The notes: generated by a model from the letters alone, not told the origin. A DNA stretch of 64,000 bases from Varibaculum cambriense (GCF_022133705.1 NZ_JAKNHJ010000002.1:62001-126000); one strand, 5' to 3'. Counted from the first letter of the stretch, positions 26,399 through 36,906 are shown. A program made the numbers and translations.

Positions 26399-26707
26399 AT
26401 GGCGGGACAGAAAATCCGCATCCGGCTGAAGTCATATGACCATCAGGTCATTGACTCGTCCGCGAAAAAGATCGTGGAAACGGTCCAGCGCGCGGGCGCC
26501 ACAGTGGTAGGCCCAGTACCTTTGCCGACCGAAAAGAACACGTTCACCGTGATTCGGTCGCCACACAAGTACAAGGACAGTCGTGAGCAGTTTGAAATGC
26601 GTACGCACAAACGACTCATCGATATTGTCGACCCGACGCCTAAGGCAGTCGATTCGCTAATGCGTCTCGATTTGCCCGCTGACGTAAACATCGAGATCAA
26701 ACTCTAA
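26399..26707 (+). CDS. rpsJ: 30S ribosomal protein S10
   Basis: 102-residue 16S rRNA binder (also NusE in antitermination). Diagnostic [20 protein letters not shown] start, [20 protein letters not shown] and the [15 protein letters not shown] loop are present. First gene of the S10 operon; AAGAAGAGGTAGACGGA precedes the ATG. Confidence 0.98.
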   Translation: MAGQKIRIRLKSYDHQVIDSSAKKIVETVQRAGATVVGPVPLPTEKNTFTVIRSPHKYKDSREQFEMRTHKRLIDIVDPTPKAVDSLMRLDLPADVNIEIKL

Positions 26708-26718
26708 GGATAATAATT

Positions 26719-27387
26719 ATGACCACGCAGACCCAGCCGGCTGCCGCAGTACCCACCAGGGCACTTCTCGGCCGCAAGCTAGGCATGACGCAGGTTTGGG
26801 ACGAAGACGGAAAAGTCGTTCCCATCACCGTCGTGCAGGTCGACAAGAACGTGGTGACGCAGGTCCGTGACCAAGAAACCGATGGCTACACAGCCATTCA
26901 AATCGGTTTTGGCCAGATTGACCAGCGCAAAGTCACCAAGCCCCTTGCCGGCCATTTCAATAAAGCAGGCGTCAGCCCCCGTCGCCACCTGGTAGAGGTG
27001 CGCACTGGCGGAGATGACGAATTCACTCTTGGCCAGGAACTGGCTGCCGACATTTTTGAAGTCGGCCAGAAAGTGGATGTTACCGGAAAGACCAAAGGTA
27101 AAGGCTTCGCCGGGGTTATGAAACGCCACGGCTTTGCCGGTGTTTCTGCCTCCCATGGTGCTCACCGTAACCACCGTAAACCTGGTTCTATCGGCGCTTG
27201 CGCCACCCCCGGACGCGTATTCAAAGGCCTACGCATGGCCGGACGCATGGGTGGGGATCGCCGTACCATCCAAAATCTTAAAGTTCAGGCAGTCGATGCC
27301 GAAAAAGGCATTGTCTTGGTTACCGGGGCTATTCCCGGCCCCAAGGGCGGCATTGTCCTGATTCGTAGTGCAGTGAAAGGTGCGTAA
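26719..27387 (+). CDS. rplC: 50S ribosomal protein L3
   Basis: 222-residue early assembly protein of the large subunit. [16 protein letters not shown], the central extension [13 protein letters not shown] and [21 protein letters not shown] (near the modified Gln/peptidyl-transferase loop) are conserved. 11 bp after rpsJ. Confidence 0.97.
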   Translation: MTTQTQPAAAVPTRALLGRKLGMTQVWDEDGKVVPITVVQVDKNVVTQVRDQETDGYTAIQIGFGQIDQRKVTKPLAGHFNKAGVSPRRHLVEVRTGGDDEFTLGQELAADIFEVGQKVDVTGKTKGKGFAGVMKRHGFAGVSASHGAHRNHRKPGSIGACATPGRVFKGLRMAGRMGGDRRTIQNLKVQAVDAEKGIVLVTGAIPGPKGGIVLIRSAVKGA

Positions 27388-27389
27388 CT

Positions 27390-28034
27390 ATGACTAATCT
27401 TTCGCTAAACGTAACTGATCCCGCTGGTAAGCAAGTTGGCAGCGTTGATCTGCCCGCCAGCATTTTTGATCGGGATCCCAATATCGCTTTAATGCACCAG
27501 GTAGTTAACGCCCAGCTGGCAGCGGCTCGTCAGGGTACTCACTCCACGAAGACCCGTGGTCGGGTGCGTGGTGGCGGCAAGAAGCCGTGGCGTCAGAAAG
27601 GCACCGGCCGGGCTCGTCAAGGCTCCATTCGCGCACCGCAGTGGCGTGGTGGCGGAGTAGCCCATGGCCCACAACCGCGCGACTACTCCCAGCGTACCCC
27701 CAAGAAGATGAAGGCGGCGGCTCTAGCTTGCGCTTTGTCTGATCGGGTACGCAAGGATCGTATGCATCTCGTATCTCAGTTGGTGGCCGGGGATACCCCT
27801 TCCACCAAAGCGGGTCGCGAACATATCGAATCCCTGGTAGATCAGCGTTACGTTCTGGTAGTGCTGAGCCGCTCGGAAGAAGAACAGGTATTGTCAGTGC
27901 GTAACCTGCCGCAGGTACATCTGCTCATGGTTGACCAGCTCAACACCTATGACGTACTCAACAATGAGGACGTTATCTTCACTGAGGCCGCGATTCGCCA
28001 GTTCATCTCCGACAAGACCGGACAGGAGGCGTAA
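27390..28034 (+). CDS. rplD: 50S ribosomal protein L4
   Basis: 214-residue tunnel-wall protein. The tunnel loop is [24 protein letters not shown]-like with the [14 protein letters not shown] stretch after it. In E. coli L4 represses its own operon. Two bases after rplC. Confidence 0.97.
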   Translation: MTNLSLNVTDPAGKQVGSVDLPASIFDRDPNIALMHQVVNAQLAAARQGTHSTKTRGRVRGGGKKPWRQKGTGRARQGSIRAPQWRGGGVAHGPQPRDYSQRTPKKMKAAALACALSDRVRKDRMHLVSQLVAGDTPSTKAGREHIESLVDQRYVLVVLSRSEEEQVLSVRNLPQVHLLMVDQLNTYDVLNNEDVIFTEAAIRQFISDKTGQEA

Positions 28035-28038
28035 AGCA

Positions 28039-28344
28039 ATGGCACTCGAGGTTACTAAGAACCCGCGGGATATTATTTACCGCCCGATCGTCTCGGAAAA
28101 AGCCTATGGCCTAATGGATCAGGGTAAATACACTTTCGAGGTAGACCCCAAAGCCAATAAGACCGAGATTCGGATTGCCATCGAAAAAATCTTCGATGTG
28201 AAAGTAAAGACCGTAAATACGATTGCGCGCAAAGGTAAGCGGGTACGTACTCGCACCGGATATGGCAAGCGGAAAGATGGCAAACGCGCCATTATTACCC
28301 TCGCTGAAGGCACAATCGATATCTTCAACGAAGCGTCTGCGTAA
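28039..28344 (+). CDS. rplW: 50S ribosomal protein L23
   Basis: 101-residue exit-tunnel protein and docking site of trigger factor and SRP. I start at ATG 28039 after GGAGG at 28023, giving [13 protein letters not shown]; longer in-frame readings overlap rpl[20 protein letters not shown] and the basic [20 protein letters not shown] loop are typical. Confidence 0.97.
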   Translation: MALEVTKNPRDIIYRPIVSEKAYGLMDQGKYTFEVDPKANKTEIRIAIEKIFDVKVKTVNTIARKGKRVRTRTGYGKRKDGKRAIITLAEGTIDIFNEASA

Positions 28345-28358
28345 GGGGTGAACAAGTA

Positions 28359-29195
28359 ATGGGTATTCGTAAATACAAGCCGACTACTCCCGGGCGTCGC
28401 TTCGCGTCGGTTTCCGATTTCGCGGAAATCACCCGCGACCATCCGGAGAAGTCTCTGCTGCGTCCTATCCACAAAACCGGTGGACGTAACAATGACGGCC
28501 GTATCACTTCCCGCCGGCGTGGCGGGGGACATAAGCGCCGTTACCGCGTGATCGATTTCCGTCGTCACGACAAAGATGGGGTGCCCGCAAAGGTTGCCCA
28601 CATCGAATATGATCCGAACCGCAGCGCCAATATCGCCCTTCTGCACTATGCAGATGGCGACAAGCGTTACATCATTGCCCCCAATAAGTTGCATCAGGGC
28701 GACCGGATAGAACAGGGGCCGGCTGCTGATATTAAGCCTGGCAATTGTTTGCCCCTAACCAACATTCCGTTGGGTACCGTGATTCACGCAGTGGAAATGC
28801 GTCCTGGCGGGGGAGCGAAGATTGCTCGCAGCGCGGGAGTTTCCGTGCAGCTGGTGGCGAAAGAAGGCAAATATGCCCAGCTGCGGATGCCTTCCGGGGA
28901 AATCCGTAACGTGGAGGCTGCTTGCCGCGCCACCATCGGCGAGGTTGGTAACTCTGACCACGGCAATATCAACTGGGGTAAAGCCGGACGGATGCGCTGG
29001 AAGGGCAATCGTCCCAAGGTACGTGGTGTGGTAATGAACCCGGTTGATCACCCGCACGGTGGCGGCGAAGGCCGTACTTCCGGTGGTCGTCACCCGGTTA
29101 GCCCCTGGGGTAAGCCCGAGGGTCGTACCCGCCGTCCGAATAAAGCCAGCGATCGCCTGATTGTGCGTCGTCGGCGGACCGGCAAGAAGCGTTAG
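28359..29195 (+). CDS. rplB: 50S ribosomal protein L2
   Basis: 278-residue large-subunit protein near the peptidyl-transferase centre. [13 protein letters not shown] start, [15 protein letters not shown], and the C-terminal [21 protein letters not shown] with the conserved histidine. Confidence 0.98.
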   Translation: MGIRKYKPTTPGRRFASVSDFAEITRDHPEKSLLRPIHKTGGRNNDGRITSRRRGGGHKRRYRVIDFRRHDKDGVPAKVAHIEYDPNRSANIALLHYADGDKRYIIAPNKLHQGDRIEQGPAADIKPGNCLPLTNIPLGTVIHAVEMRPGGGAKIARSAGVSVQLVAKEGKYAQLRMPSGEIRNVEAACRATIGEVGNSDHGNINWGKAGRMRWKGNRPKVRGVVMNPVDHPHGGGEGRTSGGRHPVSPWGKPEGRTRRPNKASDRLIVRRRRTGKKR

Positions 29196-29209
29196 GTAGG
29201 AGATAAATC

Positions 29210-29491
29210 ATGGCACGTAGCCTAAAGAAGGGTCCTTTCGTCGACGACCATTTGATGAAAAAAGTCGACGCTCTGAATGACGCCAATAAAAAGTCGGTTA
29301 TCAAGACCTGGTCACGCCGCTCTATGATTACCCCCGATTTTATTGGGCACACTATCGCGGTACACGACGGACGCAAACACGTTCCGGTGTACATCACCGA
29401 AAACATGGTTGGTCACAAGTTGGGCGAATTTGCTCCTACTCGTACCTTCCGCGGACATGACAAGGACGACCGAAAGGCACGCCGCCGCTAG
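29210..29491 (+). CDS. rpsS: 30S ribosomal protein S19
   Basis: 93-residue head protein; [16 protein letters not shown] and [16 protein letters not shown] ends conserved. TAGGAGATAAATC precedes the start. Confidence 0.97.
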   Translation: MARSLKKGPFVDDHLMKKVDALNDANKKSVIKTWSRRSMITPDFIGHTIAVHDGRKHVPVYITENMVGHKLGEFAPTRTFRGHDKDDRKARRR

Positions 29492-29518
29492 GCGCGCCGG
29501 AAGAGAAAGAAGGCAAAG

Positions 29519-29887
29519 ATGGAAGGCATGGCGAAAGCGCGTTTCGTGCGCTCTACGCCGCAGAAGTCGCGTCGCGTCGTGAACATGATTCGCGGCAAGA
29601 ACGCCCTCGAGGCCTACGACATCCTGCGTTTCGCTCCGCAAGCGGTCGCAACTGATGTTCGCAAGGTGCTTCGCAGCGCAATGTACAACGCCGCCGCTAA
29701 AGCAGATCGGTCTGGCGACAAAGAAACGTTTGCGGAACTGAAGGTTTCGCGGGCATACGTAGATGAAGGCCCCACGATGAAGCGATTCCGTCCGCGCGCG
29801 CAAGGGCGTGCTGGGCGAATCCTTAAACGGACCAGCCACATTACGATCGAAGTTTCTGACGGCAAACAGGAAGAGGAGAACGACTAA
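29519..29887 (+). CDS. rplV: 50S ribosomal protein L22
   Basis: 122-residue tunnel protein. [23 protein letters not shown] and the beta-hairpin [22 protein letters not shown] are conserved. Two nearby ATG codons (29519, 29528) are possible; AAGAAGG fits the first. Its stop overlaps the rpsC start. Confidence 0.97.
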   Translation: MEGMAKARFVRSTPQKSRRVVNMIRGKNALEAYDILRFAPQAVATDVRKVLRSAMYNAAAKADRSGDKETFAELKVSRAYVDEGPTMKRFRPRAQGRAGRILKRTSHITIEVSDGKQEEEND

Positions 29888-30783
29888 TGGGACAAAAGGT
29901 TAGCCCTACCGGTTTTCGGCTAGGTATTACCACCGATCACCGTTCCCGCTGGTTCTCGGACTCCACTAAGCCGGGACAGCGTTACAGTGATTTCGTAGAT
30001 GAAGATGTGCGCATTCGTAAGGTCATGGAAAGGAGCCTGGAGCGCGCCGGGATTTCGCAGATCGATATTGAACGCACCCGCGATCGGGTACGGGTTGATT
30101 TGCATACCGCTCGCCCCGGTATCGTTATTGGCCGGCGTGGCGCTGAGGCAGATCGCCTGCGTGGCGATTTGGAGAAGCTCACCGGTAAGCAGGTGCAGCT
30201 GAACATCCTCGAGGTTAAGAATCCCGAGATCGATGCGCAGCTAGTGGCGCAAGGGATCGCGGAACAGCTTGCGGCACGCGTATCGTTTAGGCGCGCAATG
30301 CGTAAAGGTATGCAGTCGGCGCTACGCGGGGGAGCCCTCGGGATCCGGGTGCAGTGCTCTGGCCGTCTGGGCGGGGCAGAAATGTCACGTTCAGAGTTTT
30401 ACCGCGAAGGTCGGGTGCCGTTGCATACGCTGCGCGCCCTGATCGATTACGGCTTCTATGAAGCTCACACCACTTTCGGACGCATCGGCGTGAAAGTGTG
30501 GATTTATAAAGGCGATCTCACAGAAACCGAATTCGCCCGGAAACAGGCGGAATCCGGTGGACGCGGCGGACGCGGAAGCGGACGTCGTGGCCGCGCAGGT
30601 CGGGATGGCGGACGCGGCGGCCGGCGCGGACGGGGCGAGGGCCGGCAAGAGGCCGCTGCCCAGGCACCGGCGGGAAACGCCGAGGCTACGTCCTCGGAAA
30701 AAGAGGCACCCGCGGCTGAGGCTCCTGCTGAAAAGCCGGTAGCCGACGCCGAGAAGCCGCAAGAAAACGGAACGGAGGAGTAA
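29887..30783 (+). CDS. rpsC: 30S ribosomal protein S3 with long RGG/acidic tail
   Basis: Head protein with an N-terminal KH domain ([17 protein letters not shown]) and a C-terminal S3 domain ending near residue 215. The 298-residue protein then carries about 80 extra residues: an RG/RGG-rich stretch (about 222-257) and an Ala/Pro/Glu-rich acidic end. Such tails occur in actinobacterial S3; the function is unknown. Confidence 0.97.
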   Translation: MGQKVSPTGFRLGITTDHRSRWFSDSTKPGQRYSDFVDEDVRIRKVMERSLERAGISQIDIERTRDRVRVDLHTARPGIVIGRRGAEADRLRGDLEKLTGKQVQLNILEVKNPEIDAQLVAQGIAEQLAARVSFRRAMRKGMQSALRGGALGIRVQCSGRLGGAEMSRSEFYREGRVPLHTLRALIDYGFYEAHTTFGRIGVKVWIYKGDLTETEFARKQAESGGRGGRGSGRRGRAGRDGGRGGRRGRGEGRQEAAAQAPAGNAEATSSEKEAPAAEAPAEKPVADAEKPQENGTEE

Positions 30784-30784
30784 C

Positions 30785-31204
30785 GTGTTAATTCCTCGTA
30801 GGACTAAATGGCGCAAACAGCATCGCCCCAACCGTAAGGGCATGGCTAAGCGCGGTACCGAACTGGCGTTCGGCGAATACGGCATTCAGGCTCTCGATCA
30901 CGCCTATATCACCAACCGGCAGATCGAAGCCGCTCGTATCGCGATGACACGCTACATTAAGCGCGGCGGTAAAGTGTGGATCAACATTTTCCCCGACCGT
31001 CCGCTGACCAAGAAGCCGGCTGAAACTCGTATGGGTTCTGGTAAAGGCTCTCCTGAATGGTGGGTGGCTCCGGTCAAACCTGGTCGCGTACTGTTCGAAT
31101 TGGCGGGCGTGTCTGAAGACATCGCTCGGGAAGCTATGAGCCGCGCGCAGCACAAGCTGCCGATTAAGACCCGGTTCATTAGTCGTGAAGGCGGTGATCA
31201 GTAA
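30785..31204 (+). CDS. rplP: 50S ribosomal protein L16
   Basis: 139-residue protein near the A site. [19 protein letters not shown] start and [24 protein letters not shown] are diagnostic. GTG start one base after the rpsC stop; the end overlaps rpmC by one base. Confidence 0.97.
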   Translation: MLIPRRTKWRKQHRPNRKGMAKRGTELAFGEYGIQALDHAYITNRQIEAARIAMTRYIKRGGKVWINIFPDRPLTKKPAETRMGSGKGSPEWWVAPVKPGRVLFELAGVSEDIAREAMSRAQHKLPIKTRFISREGGDQ

Positions 31205-31434
31205 TGGCTAAGGGCCTTAAAATGTCTGATTTGGATTTGCTGGACGAAGAACAGCTTTCCCAGAAACTAGACGAAGCTAAGACCGAGCTGTTCAATCTGC
31301 GTTTCCAGCTGGCCACCGGTGCTGGTGAGGATCGCGGTCAGATCGGGCAGTTGCGTCGCGATATTGCCCGCATTTACACCATCGCTAGAGAGCGGGAGCT
31401 CGGTATTCGTACCGCTCCGCAGGCTGAGGAGTAG
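31204..31434 (+). CDS. rpmC: 50S ribosomal protein L29
   Basis: 76-residue two-helix protein; [25 protein letters not shown] then the conserved [12 protein letters not shown]. Located between rplP and rpsQ as usual. Confidence 0.95.
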   Translation: MAKGLKMSDLDLLDEEQLSQKLDEAKTELFNLRFQLATGAGEDRGQIGQLRRDIARIYTIARERELGIRTAPQAEE

Positions 31435-31439
31435 GATTC

Positions 31440-31724
31440 ATGAGCGAAGAAACAGAGAAAACCGCTACGGTAGAGCGTAATCACCGCAAGGTGCTGCAGG
31501 GCTACGTCGTATCTGACAAGATGGATAAGACGGTAGTTGTGCAGGTCGAAGATCGCGTTAAGCATCGCTTGTACGGCAAGGTGATTAACCGCCGCAAGCG
31601 CTACAAGGTGCATGACGAGAATAATGAATGCGGCACCGGCGACTTGGTACGGATTATGGAGACTCGTCCCCTGTCCAAGACCAAGCGTTGGCGGGTTAGC
31701 GAAATTATCGAGAAAGCCAAGTAG
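31440..31724 (+). CDS. rpsQ: 30S ribosomal protein S17
   Basis: 94-residue OB-fold protein with [19 protein letters not shown] and [16 protein letters not shown]. It is the last gene of this S10 cluster; rplN, rplX and the spc genes do not follow. Confidence 0.96.
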   Translation: MSEETEKTATVERNHRKVLQGYVVSDKMDKTVVVQVEDRVKHRLYGKVINRRKRYKVHDENNECGTGDLVRIMETRPLSKTKRWRVSEIIEKAK

Positions 31725-31802
31725 GTTTTCGATAGCTTTTTAAAGGGATCGCTAAGGCCTAAGATCTGGCAAGATTTTTCGTCGGGTTCCTGATAGCTGT
31801 AA

Positions 31803-31854
31803 GGCGCGGGGAGAGTTTAATCGGGTAAGTGCCCGGGTAAACTCTCCCCGCGCC
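31803..31854 (+). terminator. Hairpin terminator of the S10 operon, duplicated element copy 1
   Basis: GGCGCGGGGAGAGTTTA and TAAACTCTCCCCGCGCC form a 17-bp stem enclosing a second CGGG/CCCG hairpin, followed by TTTGG. An almost identical element lies at 33805, so this sequence flanks the first MFS gene on both sides. Confidence 0.85.
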
Positions 31855-31965
31855 TTTGGTATTTTCTTGCCAGTAGGGCAAACCTGATGAGGAAATACCT
31901 TTATGTTAGTTCCGTAGCAAGATAAAATAGATAGCTTCCTTTTTCGATCACAGAAGGTTTCAGCA

Positions 31966-33618
31966 GTGGCAAATTACCGTGGGAAAACTCCGCTGGCGCA
32001 GTTAAGTGAAGAAACACTGCGCCAGATGGTGCAGGAAACTCCGCCTGCAGGCAAAAAGCGCGGAGTTATTAGCTTAACCGTTTTGGCCGCTCTGGAATCT
32101 TTGGTTTTCGGCTACGATATCGGGGTTATTTCCGGAGCCTTGCCCTATATGTGTATGCCGTATGGAGCTGGCGGGATGAGGATTACCCCTGCACAAGAGG
32201 GCGCTATCGGCGGTATTCTTCCCTTGGGCGCTGCATTTGGGGCGCTATTGGGAGGACGGCTGTCGGATCGTTACGGGCGTAAGCACGCCATGATCCCACT
32301 AACGGTGCTGTTCGTGGTAGGCACCCTCGGGAATGCCTTTGCCCCCCATATTTGGGTGATGTATCCATTTCTCCTAATCCTAGGGTTTGCAATTGGAGCT
32401 ACTTCGGCTATTGTGCCGGTGTTCTTGGCAGAATCTGCACCCCAGCGCATCCGGGGTACCATTTTAGCGGTTAATCAGCTGATGATTGTAACGGGACTGC
32501 TATTGGCTTTCTCGATGAATGCGATTATTAATTTCTGCTACGGCGGGCCTCGGATCATCGTGAAATCGGATCCGGCGGGAGTAGTAAAGACCGGTGAATA
32601 TTCCTGGGATACGTTGAACCGGTTGGTGGCTAACCACCTGGGCAGTGATGACGTGCAAAAAGTGCACGATTTTCTTTCCAATATGGTGATTGCCGGCGGT
32701 AATGGGACTGCCTGGCGCTGGATGGTTGTCGCCTGTTCTGCGCCGGCAATCGCCATGTGGCTAGGAATGCAGCTGATTCCAGAATCTTCACGCTGGTACC
32801 TATTACAGCAAGAGGTTTATGCTGCTATCGGCTCCCTTAAACGGGTCCGTGACCCGAAGAAAGATGGGGATCTCGCTATTGAGCTCCTGGAAATGGTACA
32901 GGCTCGTCAACGCCAAGGTCTTGGGAAAGAAGCTACTTTCCGGGAGGTGATCGGCACTCCCTGGCTGCGGAAACTGATGTTCGTGGGGATTTTTCTGGCA
33001 ATTGCCAACCAAACCACCGGGGTAAATACGGTTTTGTATTACGCGCCGAAAGTTCTCAACGTTGCGGGCATGGGAAGTTCTGCTGCGATTTTCGCGCAGG
33101 TTGCGAACGGCTTAATGAGCGTCGTGGGATCGGCAATCGGTTTGATCCTGATTACCAAGTTCCGCCGGCGCACTATTTTGATCTGGGATGTGGCCTTAGT
33201 TGGCATTAGCTTGCTTGGAATCGCCTTGGTCTTCCAGTTTGCGATTACTCCGCATATTTCCGACTCAGCGGTGCCTGCTTGGGCAGGTTACCTAGTCTTG
33301 GCGTTGATGTCGATTTTTTTGCTGGCGGTGCAGTCTTCGAACGGCACCGTGGTGTGGACGATGCTAGGTGAAATGTTCCCCGCGGATGTACGGGGGATTA
33401 TGAATGGTACTGCCATTTTCTGTATGTGGATCGTCAGCGCCTTTATTACCTGGACCTTTCCCCCGATGGTAGCTGCTTTGGGGCCAGGACCAACCTATGC
33501 CTTATACGGGGTATTGAACCTGATCATTGCGGTGGTGCTGTTCAAGATAATGCCGGAAACATCTGGGCGTTCCTTGGAGGAAATCGAATCCTATATGCAG
33601 CACATTTATAGTAAGTAA
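31966..33618 (+). CDS. MFS sugar (inositol-type) transporter 1
   Basis: Sugar-porter-family proton symporter, 550 residues with 12 predicted membrane helices. Family marks: GYDIGVISGALPY, GGRLSDRYGRK, PESSRWYLLQQ, TGVNTVLYYAPKV and PETSGRSLEEIE. Compared with ordinary sugar porters there is a polar insertion of about 55 residues (189-246) in the external loop between helices 5 and 6. GTG start after AGAAGG. It is about 80% alike in visible motifs to the transporter at 35257, with the same insertion. Substrate is inferred from the iol-like context only. Confidence 0.9.
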   Translation: MANYRGKTPLAQLSEETLRQMVQETPPAGKKRGVISLTVLAALESLVFGYDIGVISGALPYMCMPYGAGGMRITPAQEGAIGGILPLGAAFGALLGGRLSDRYGRKHAMIPLTVLFVVGTLGNAFAPHIWVMYPFLLILGFAIGATSAIVPVFLAESAPQRIRGTILAVNQLMIVTGLLLAFSMNAIINFCYGGPRIIVKSDPAGVVKTGEYSWDTLNRLVANHLGSDDVQKVHDFLSNMVIAGGNGTAWRWMVVACSAPAIAMWLGMQLIPESSRWYLLQQEVYAAIGSLKRVRDPKKDGDLAIELLEMVQARQRQGLGKEATFREVIGTPWLRKLMFVGIFLAIANQTTGVNTVLYYAPKVLNVAGMGSSAAIFAQVANGLMSVVGSAIGLILITKFRRRTILIWDVALVGISLLGIALVFQFAITPHISDSAVPAWAGYLVLALMSIFLLAVQSSNGTVVWTMLGEMFPADVRGIMNGTAIFCMWIVSAFITWTFPPMVAALGPGPTYALYGVLNLIIAVVLFKIMPETSGRSLEEIESYMQHIYSK

Positions 33619-33661
33619 CTGCTAAATCTCCAGGTGAAAATCTGTAGGTCAGTTACCTGAT

Positions 33662-33692
33662 ACGTGGGGGCGAGCTGAGCTCGTCCCTACGT
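33662..33692 (+). terminator. Hairpin after MFS transporter 1
   Basis: ACGTGGGGGCGAGCT and AGCTCGTCCCTACGT pair with two G-U pairs. The surrounding roughly 90 bp (about 33619-33711) is homologous to the sequence after MFS transporter 2 (36909-37001). Confidence 0.7.
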
Positions 33693-33804
33693 TTGCGTGT
33701 GCTGGTAATCCCGAAGAAACCGCTTATGGGACTAATCCCTAGTTCATCTGCGAATAGCGATGAAATGCAGGGAAATGGAGCGCGAGGGCATTAACTGCCA
33801 ATGC

Positions 33805-33854
33805 GCGCGGGGAGAGTTTAATCGGGTAAGTGCCCGGGTAAACTCTCCCCGCGC
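33805..33854 (+). terminator. Duplicated hairpin element, copy 2
   Basis: Same sequence as 31803-31854 over about 48 bases, with stem GCGCGGGGAGAGTTTA and its complement, followed by TCTTTG and a T-rich stretch. Confidence 0.8.
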
Positions 33855-33893
33855 CTCTTTGTTTTTCTTCTTATATACTCGTCTCACCATTAA

Positions 33894-33945
33894 ATGTAAC
33901 AATGTTAAGTCAAATGCTGGACAAAGCGAAATAATTCGGTTACAT
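33894..33945. promoter_or_regulatory. Candidate regulator sites upstream of the MocA oxidoreductase
   Basis: ATGTAAC (33894) and GTTACAT (33939) are inverted with 38 bases between them. CGAAATAATTCG at 33927 keeps the CGAA/TTCG ends of the LacI-type operator at 3518. Both are weak on their own. Confidence 0.35.
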
Positions 33946-34026
33946 TGAATGGCGTGCGTAATAGAGCAGGGAGGCTCCGACGCGCTGAATGCATGACGGC
34001 CGATGGTGGCTGGGTAAGGAGTTTAG

Positions 34027-35226
34027 ATGTCCGATAAGAAAAAAATTGGCGTAGGGGTAATATCCCTGGGCTGGATGGGGCGTTTGCATACGCGTTCCTA
34101 TAAGGCGATGGCTGAGCGTTTCCCGGAGTTGGGAGCTGAGGTGCGTTTGGTGGTTGCTTGTGATCCGATCGCTGAGACCCAAGAGCTGGCAACTAAAGCT
34201 TTGGGCTTTGAGAAAGCGGTTGCTGATTACCGGGAGGTGCTCTCAGATCCGGAAGTGGATGTGGTCTCTATTTGTTCGCCCAACTTTTTGCATCGTGAGA
34301 TCGCGGTTGCGGCGGCGGAGGCTGGTAAGCCTTTCTGGATTGAAAAACCAATGGGGGTAAGTGCTACTGAGTCTCGGCAGATAGCTGAGGCTGCGGCTAA
34401 GGCGGGGGTTAATACGGCGGTTGGTTTTAACTATCGCCATACCCCGGCGGTTGAGCAGGCGCGAGAACTGATTGCGCAGGGGAAGCTGGGGCGGATTACC
34501 AACGTTCGTTGTTGGTTAATCGCTGATTATGCTGCTAGTCCTGATGGGCCTTATACCTGGCGTTATGACCGGGATAAGGCAGGTGCTGGTGTGGTTGGTG
34601 ACCTCATGAGTCATGGGGCTGACCTGGTGCAGTATGTGTTGCGTGATCGGATTAGTCAGGTGTCGGCGCTTACTGACACGTTTATTAAAGAGCGTCCTAT
34701 TCCTACTAAGACTGGTGTGGGTCATACTGGTTGGGAAGTTTCTGATGAAAAGAAGGAAGTCGGGAACGAGGACTATGTGGCCATGATGGTGCGTTTTGAT
34801 TCCGGCGTGGTGGGGACTATGGAGTCTTCTCGCGTCAGCGTGGGGCCGCGCGCTGAGTATATTGTGGAAGTTTATGGTACCGAGGGTTCGGTGCGTTGGA
34901 ACTTTGAATACCTCAATGATCTGCAGGCTTGTATTGGTCAGGATAATGGGGTTATTCACGGGTATGTGCGTTCGATGGCTAATCCTCACTATCCGCATTT
35001 CTCGCGTTTCCAGCCGGGAGCGGGTACTTCGATGGGCTTTGACGATATGAAAGCGGTCGAGTGTTTCCAATTCTTGTCGGGTGTTTTAACCGGTGAGCAG
35101 GTGGCGCCGTCAGTGGCTGATGGTTGGTCTGCAGCCGAGATCGACCAGGCAACCGTGGCCTCCGCCGCAGACGGTAAATGGCACGATGTCCCTAAAGTAA
35201 GCGGCATCACCACTTACGACAAATAA
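34027..35226 (+). CDS. Gfo/Idh/MocA-family oxidoreductase (inositol dehydrogenase-like)
   Basis: NAD(P)-dependent sugar or polyol dehydrogenase, 399 residues, cytosolic. The Rossmann start is IGVGVISLGWMGRLH, the family motif WIEKPMG lies at about residues 101-107, and NTAVGFNYRHTPAV plus GDLMSHGADLVQYV supply the catalytic lysine/histidine region. It is 31 bp upstream of MFS transporter 2 and likely co-transcribed. Family members include IolG and scyllo-inositol dehydrogenases; the exact substrate is not determined. Confidence 0.9.
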   Translation: MSDKKKIGVGVISLGWMGRLHTRSYKAMAERFPELGAEVRLVVACDPIAETQELATKALGFEKAVADYREVLSDPEVDVVSICSPNFLHREIAVAAAEAGKPFWIEKPMGVSATESRQIAEAAAKAGVNTAVGFNYRHTPAVEQARELIAQGKLGRITNVRCWLIADYAASPDGPYTWRYDRDKAGAGVVGDLMSHGADLVQYVLRDRISQVSALTDTFIKERPIPTKTGVGHTGWEVSDEKKEVGNEDYVAMMVRFDSGVVGTMESSRVSVGPRAEYIVEVYGTEGSVRWNFEYLNDLQACIGQDNGVIHGYVRSMANPHYPHFSRFQPGAGTSMGFDDMKAVECFQFLSGVLTGEQVAPSVADGWSAAEIDQATVASAADGKWHDVPKVSGITTYDK

Positions 35227-35256
35227 CCTATCTCTTCAATATAGAAAGTTCTAGCA

Positions 35257-36906
35257 ATGGAAATTAATAAGAAAAAAACTCCTCTTAATGAGTTGAGTAA
35301 AGATGAACTGCGCGAAATGGTGCAAGAAGCGCCAGCCTCCGGTAAACACCGGGGAGTTATCGCCGTGGCAGCAGTGGCTACGCTAGGCTCCCTGCTATTC
35401 GGGTATGACACCGGGGTTATCTCCGGAGCCTTGCCCTATATGTATATGCCACATGGTGCAGGCGGCATGGGGATTACCCCGGCTCAAGAGGGTGCGATTG
35501 GCGGTATTCTTACCCTTGGCGCAGCCTTCGGAGCGCTATTTGGAGGGCGGCTCTCCGACCGTTATGGACGCCGGCACAACATCATCATGCTGGCGATTCT
35601 GTTCCTGATCGGCGCCCTCGGAAATACTTTCGCCCCCAATATTTGGGTAATGTATCCGTTCCGCCTGATCCTGGGGCTAGCCGTAGGTGGCGCCTCGGCA
35701 ACCGTGCCGGTATTCCTGGCGGAAACTGCGCCTAAGCGTATCCGCGGTACCATCGTGGCTGTTGACCAGCTGATGATTGTGGTCGGCCAGTTGTTAGCCT
35801 TCTCGATGAATGCCATCATTAACTCTGCTCACGGCGGCCCGCAGATTACCGTCAAATCGGATCCTGCTGGGGTAGTGAAGGCTGGAGAATACTCCTGGGA
35901 TGCCTTAAACCAGATCGTTTCTAAGCACCTGGGTAGCTCTGATGCCCAAGCAATCCACGAATTCATCTCGAATATGGCGGTTTCCGCCGGTAACGGCTCT
36001 GCCTGGCGTTGGATGATTGTGTTGTGTTCTGTGCCTGCCGTTGCTCTGTGGCTAGGGATGCACCTGATGCCGGAGTCTTCGCGTTGGCATGTACTGCAGC
36101 AGGAAGTCTACGCCGCTATTGGATCCTTGAAGCGGGTACGTGACCCCAAGAAAGATGGGGATCTTACCGAGGAACTATACGAGATGGTCGAGGCTCGCCA
36201 GAATGAAAAACATGGCAAGAAGGGTACTTTCCGCGACGTAATGAACACGCCGTGGCTGCGTAAACTAATGTTCGTTGGTATATTCCTGGCGATTGTCAAC
36301 CAGACTACCGGGGTAAATACCGTTATGTATTACGCCCCGAAAGTCTTGGGTATTGCCGGTATGGGAACTTCTGCCGCGATTACTGCGCAGGTAGCTAACG
36401 GCGTGATGAGCGTGGTGGGTTCGGCAATCGGCTTGATTCTGATTACCAAGTTCCGCCGGCGCACCATTTTGATCTGGGACGTCACCCTGGTAGGTATCCT
36501 GCTGCTGGGAATTGCTGTAATCTTCCAGTTTGTGATTGCTCCGCATGACGCAGCCGGCAGCGTGCCGGTGTGGGCAGGGTACTTGGTGCTGCTAATGATG
36601 TCGCTATTCATGCTGGTGGTGCAGTCTTCGAACGGTACCGTAGTCTGGACGATGCTGGGTGAGATGTTCCCCGCGAATGTACGCGGAATTATGAATGGTA
36701 CTGCCATCTTCTGTATGTGGATTATGAACGCCATCATTACCTGGACCTTCCCGCCGATGATTGCCGCTCTGGGCGGTGGACCCACCTACGCAATGTACGG
36801 GGTACTAAACCTGATCATTGCAGTGGTGCTATTCAAGATCATGCCGGAAACCTCCGGACGGTCTTTGGATGAAATCGAAACCTACATGGAGCACATGTAC
36901 AGCTAA
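35257..36906 (+). CDS. MFS sugar (inositol-type) transporter 2
   Basis: Sugar-porter-family carrier of 549 residues and 12 helices with GYDTGVISGALPY, GGRLSDRYGRR, PESSRWHVLQQ, TGVNTVMYYAPKV and PETSGRSLDEIE. It shares with transporter 1 the long insertion after NAIIN (about residues 188-245). Operon with the MocA-type dehydrogenase suggests uptake of that enzyme's substrate. Homology extends past the stop codon into the downstream terminator, showing that gene plus 3' region were duplicated together. Confidence 0.91.
   Translation: MEINKKKTPLNELSKDELREMVQEAPASGKHRGVIAVAAVATLGSLLFGYDTGVISGALPYMYMPHGAGGMGITPAQEGAIGGILTLGAAFGALFGGRLSDRYGRRHNIIMLAILFLIGALGNTFAPNIWVMYPFRLILGLAVGGASATVPVFLAETAPKRIRGTIVAVDQLMIVVGQLLAFSMNAIINSAHGGPQITVKSDPAGVVKAGEYSWDALNQIVSKHLGSSDAQAIHEFISNMAVSAGNGSAWRWMIVLCSVPAVALWLGMHLMPESSRWHVLQQEVYAAIGSLKRVRDPKKDGDLTEELYEMVEARQNEKHGKKGTFRDVMNTPWLRKLMFVGIFLAIVNQTTGVNTVMYYAPKVLGIAGMGTSAAITAQVANGVMSVVGSAIGLILITKFRRRTILIWDVTLVGILLLGIAVIFQFVIAPHDAAGSVPVWAGYLVLLMMSLFMLVVQSSNGTVVWTMLGEMFPANVRGIMNGTAIFCMWIMNAIITWTFPPMIAALGGGPTYAMYGVLNLIIAVVLFKIMPETSGRSLDEIETYMEHMYS

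Noticed and set aside
28119-28694. A 191-codon open frame opposite rplW and rplB
   Set aside because: Antisense to two certain ribosomal protein genes; no family features.
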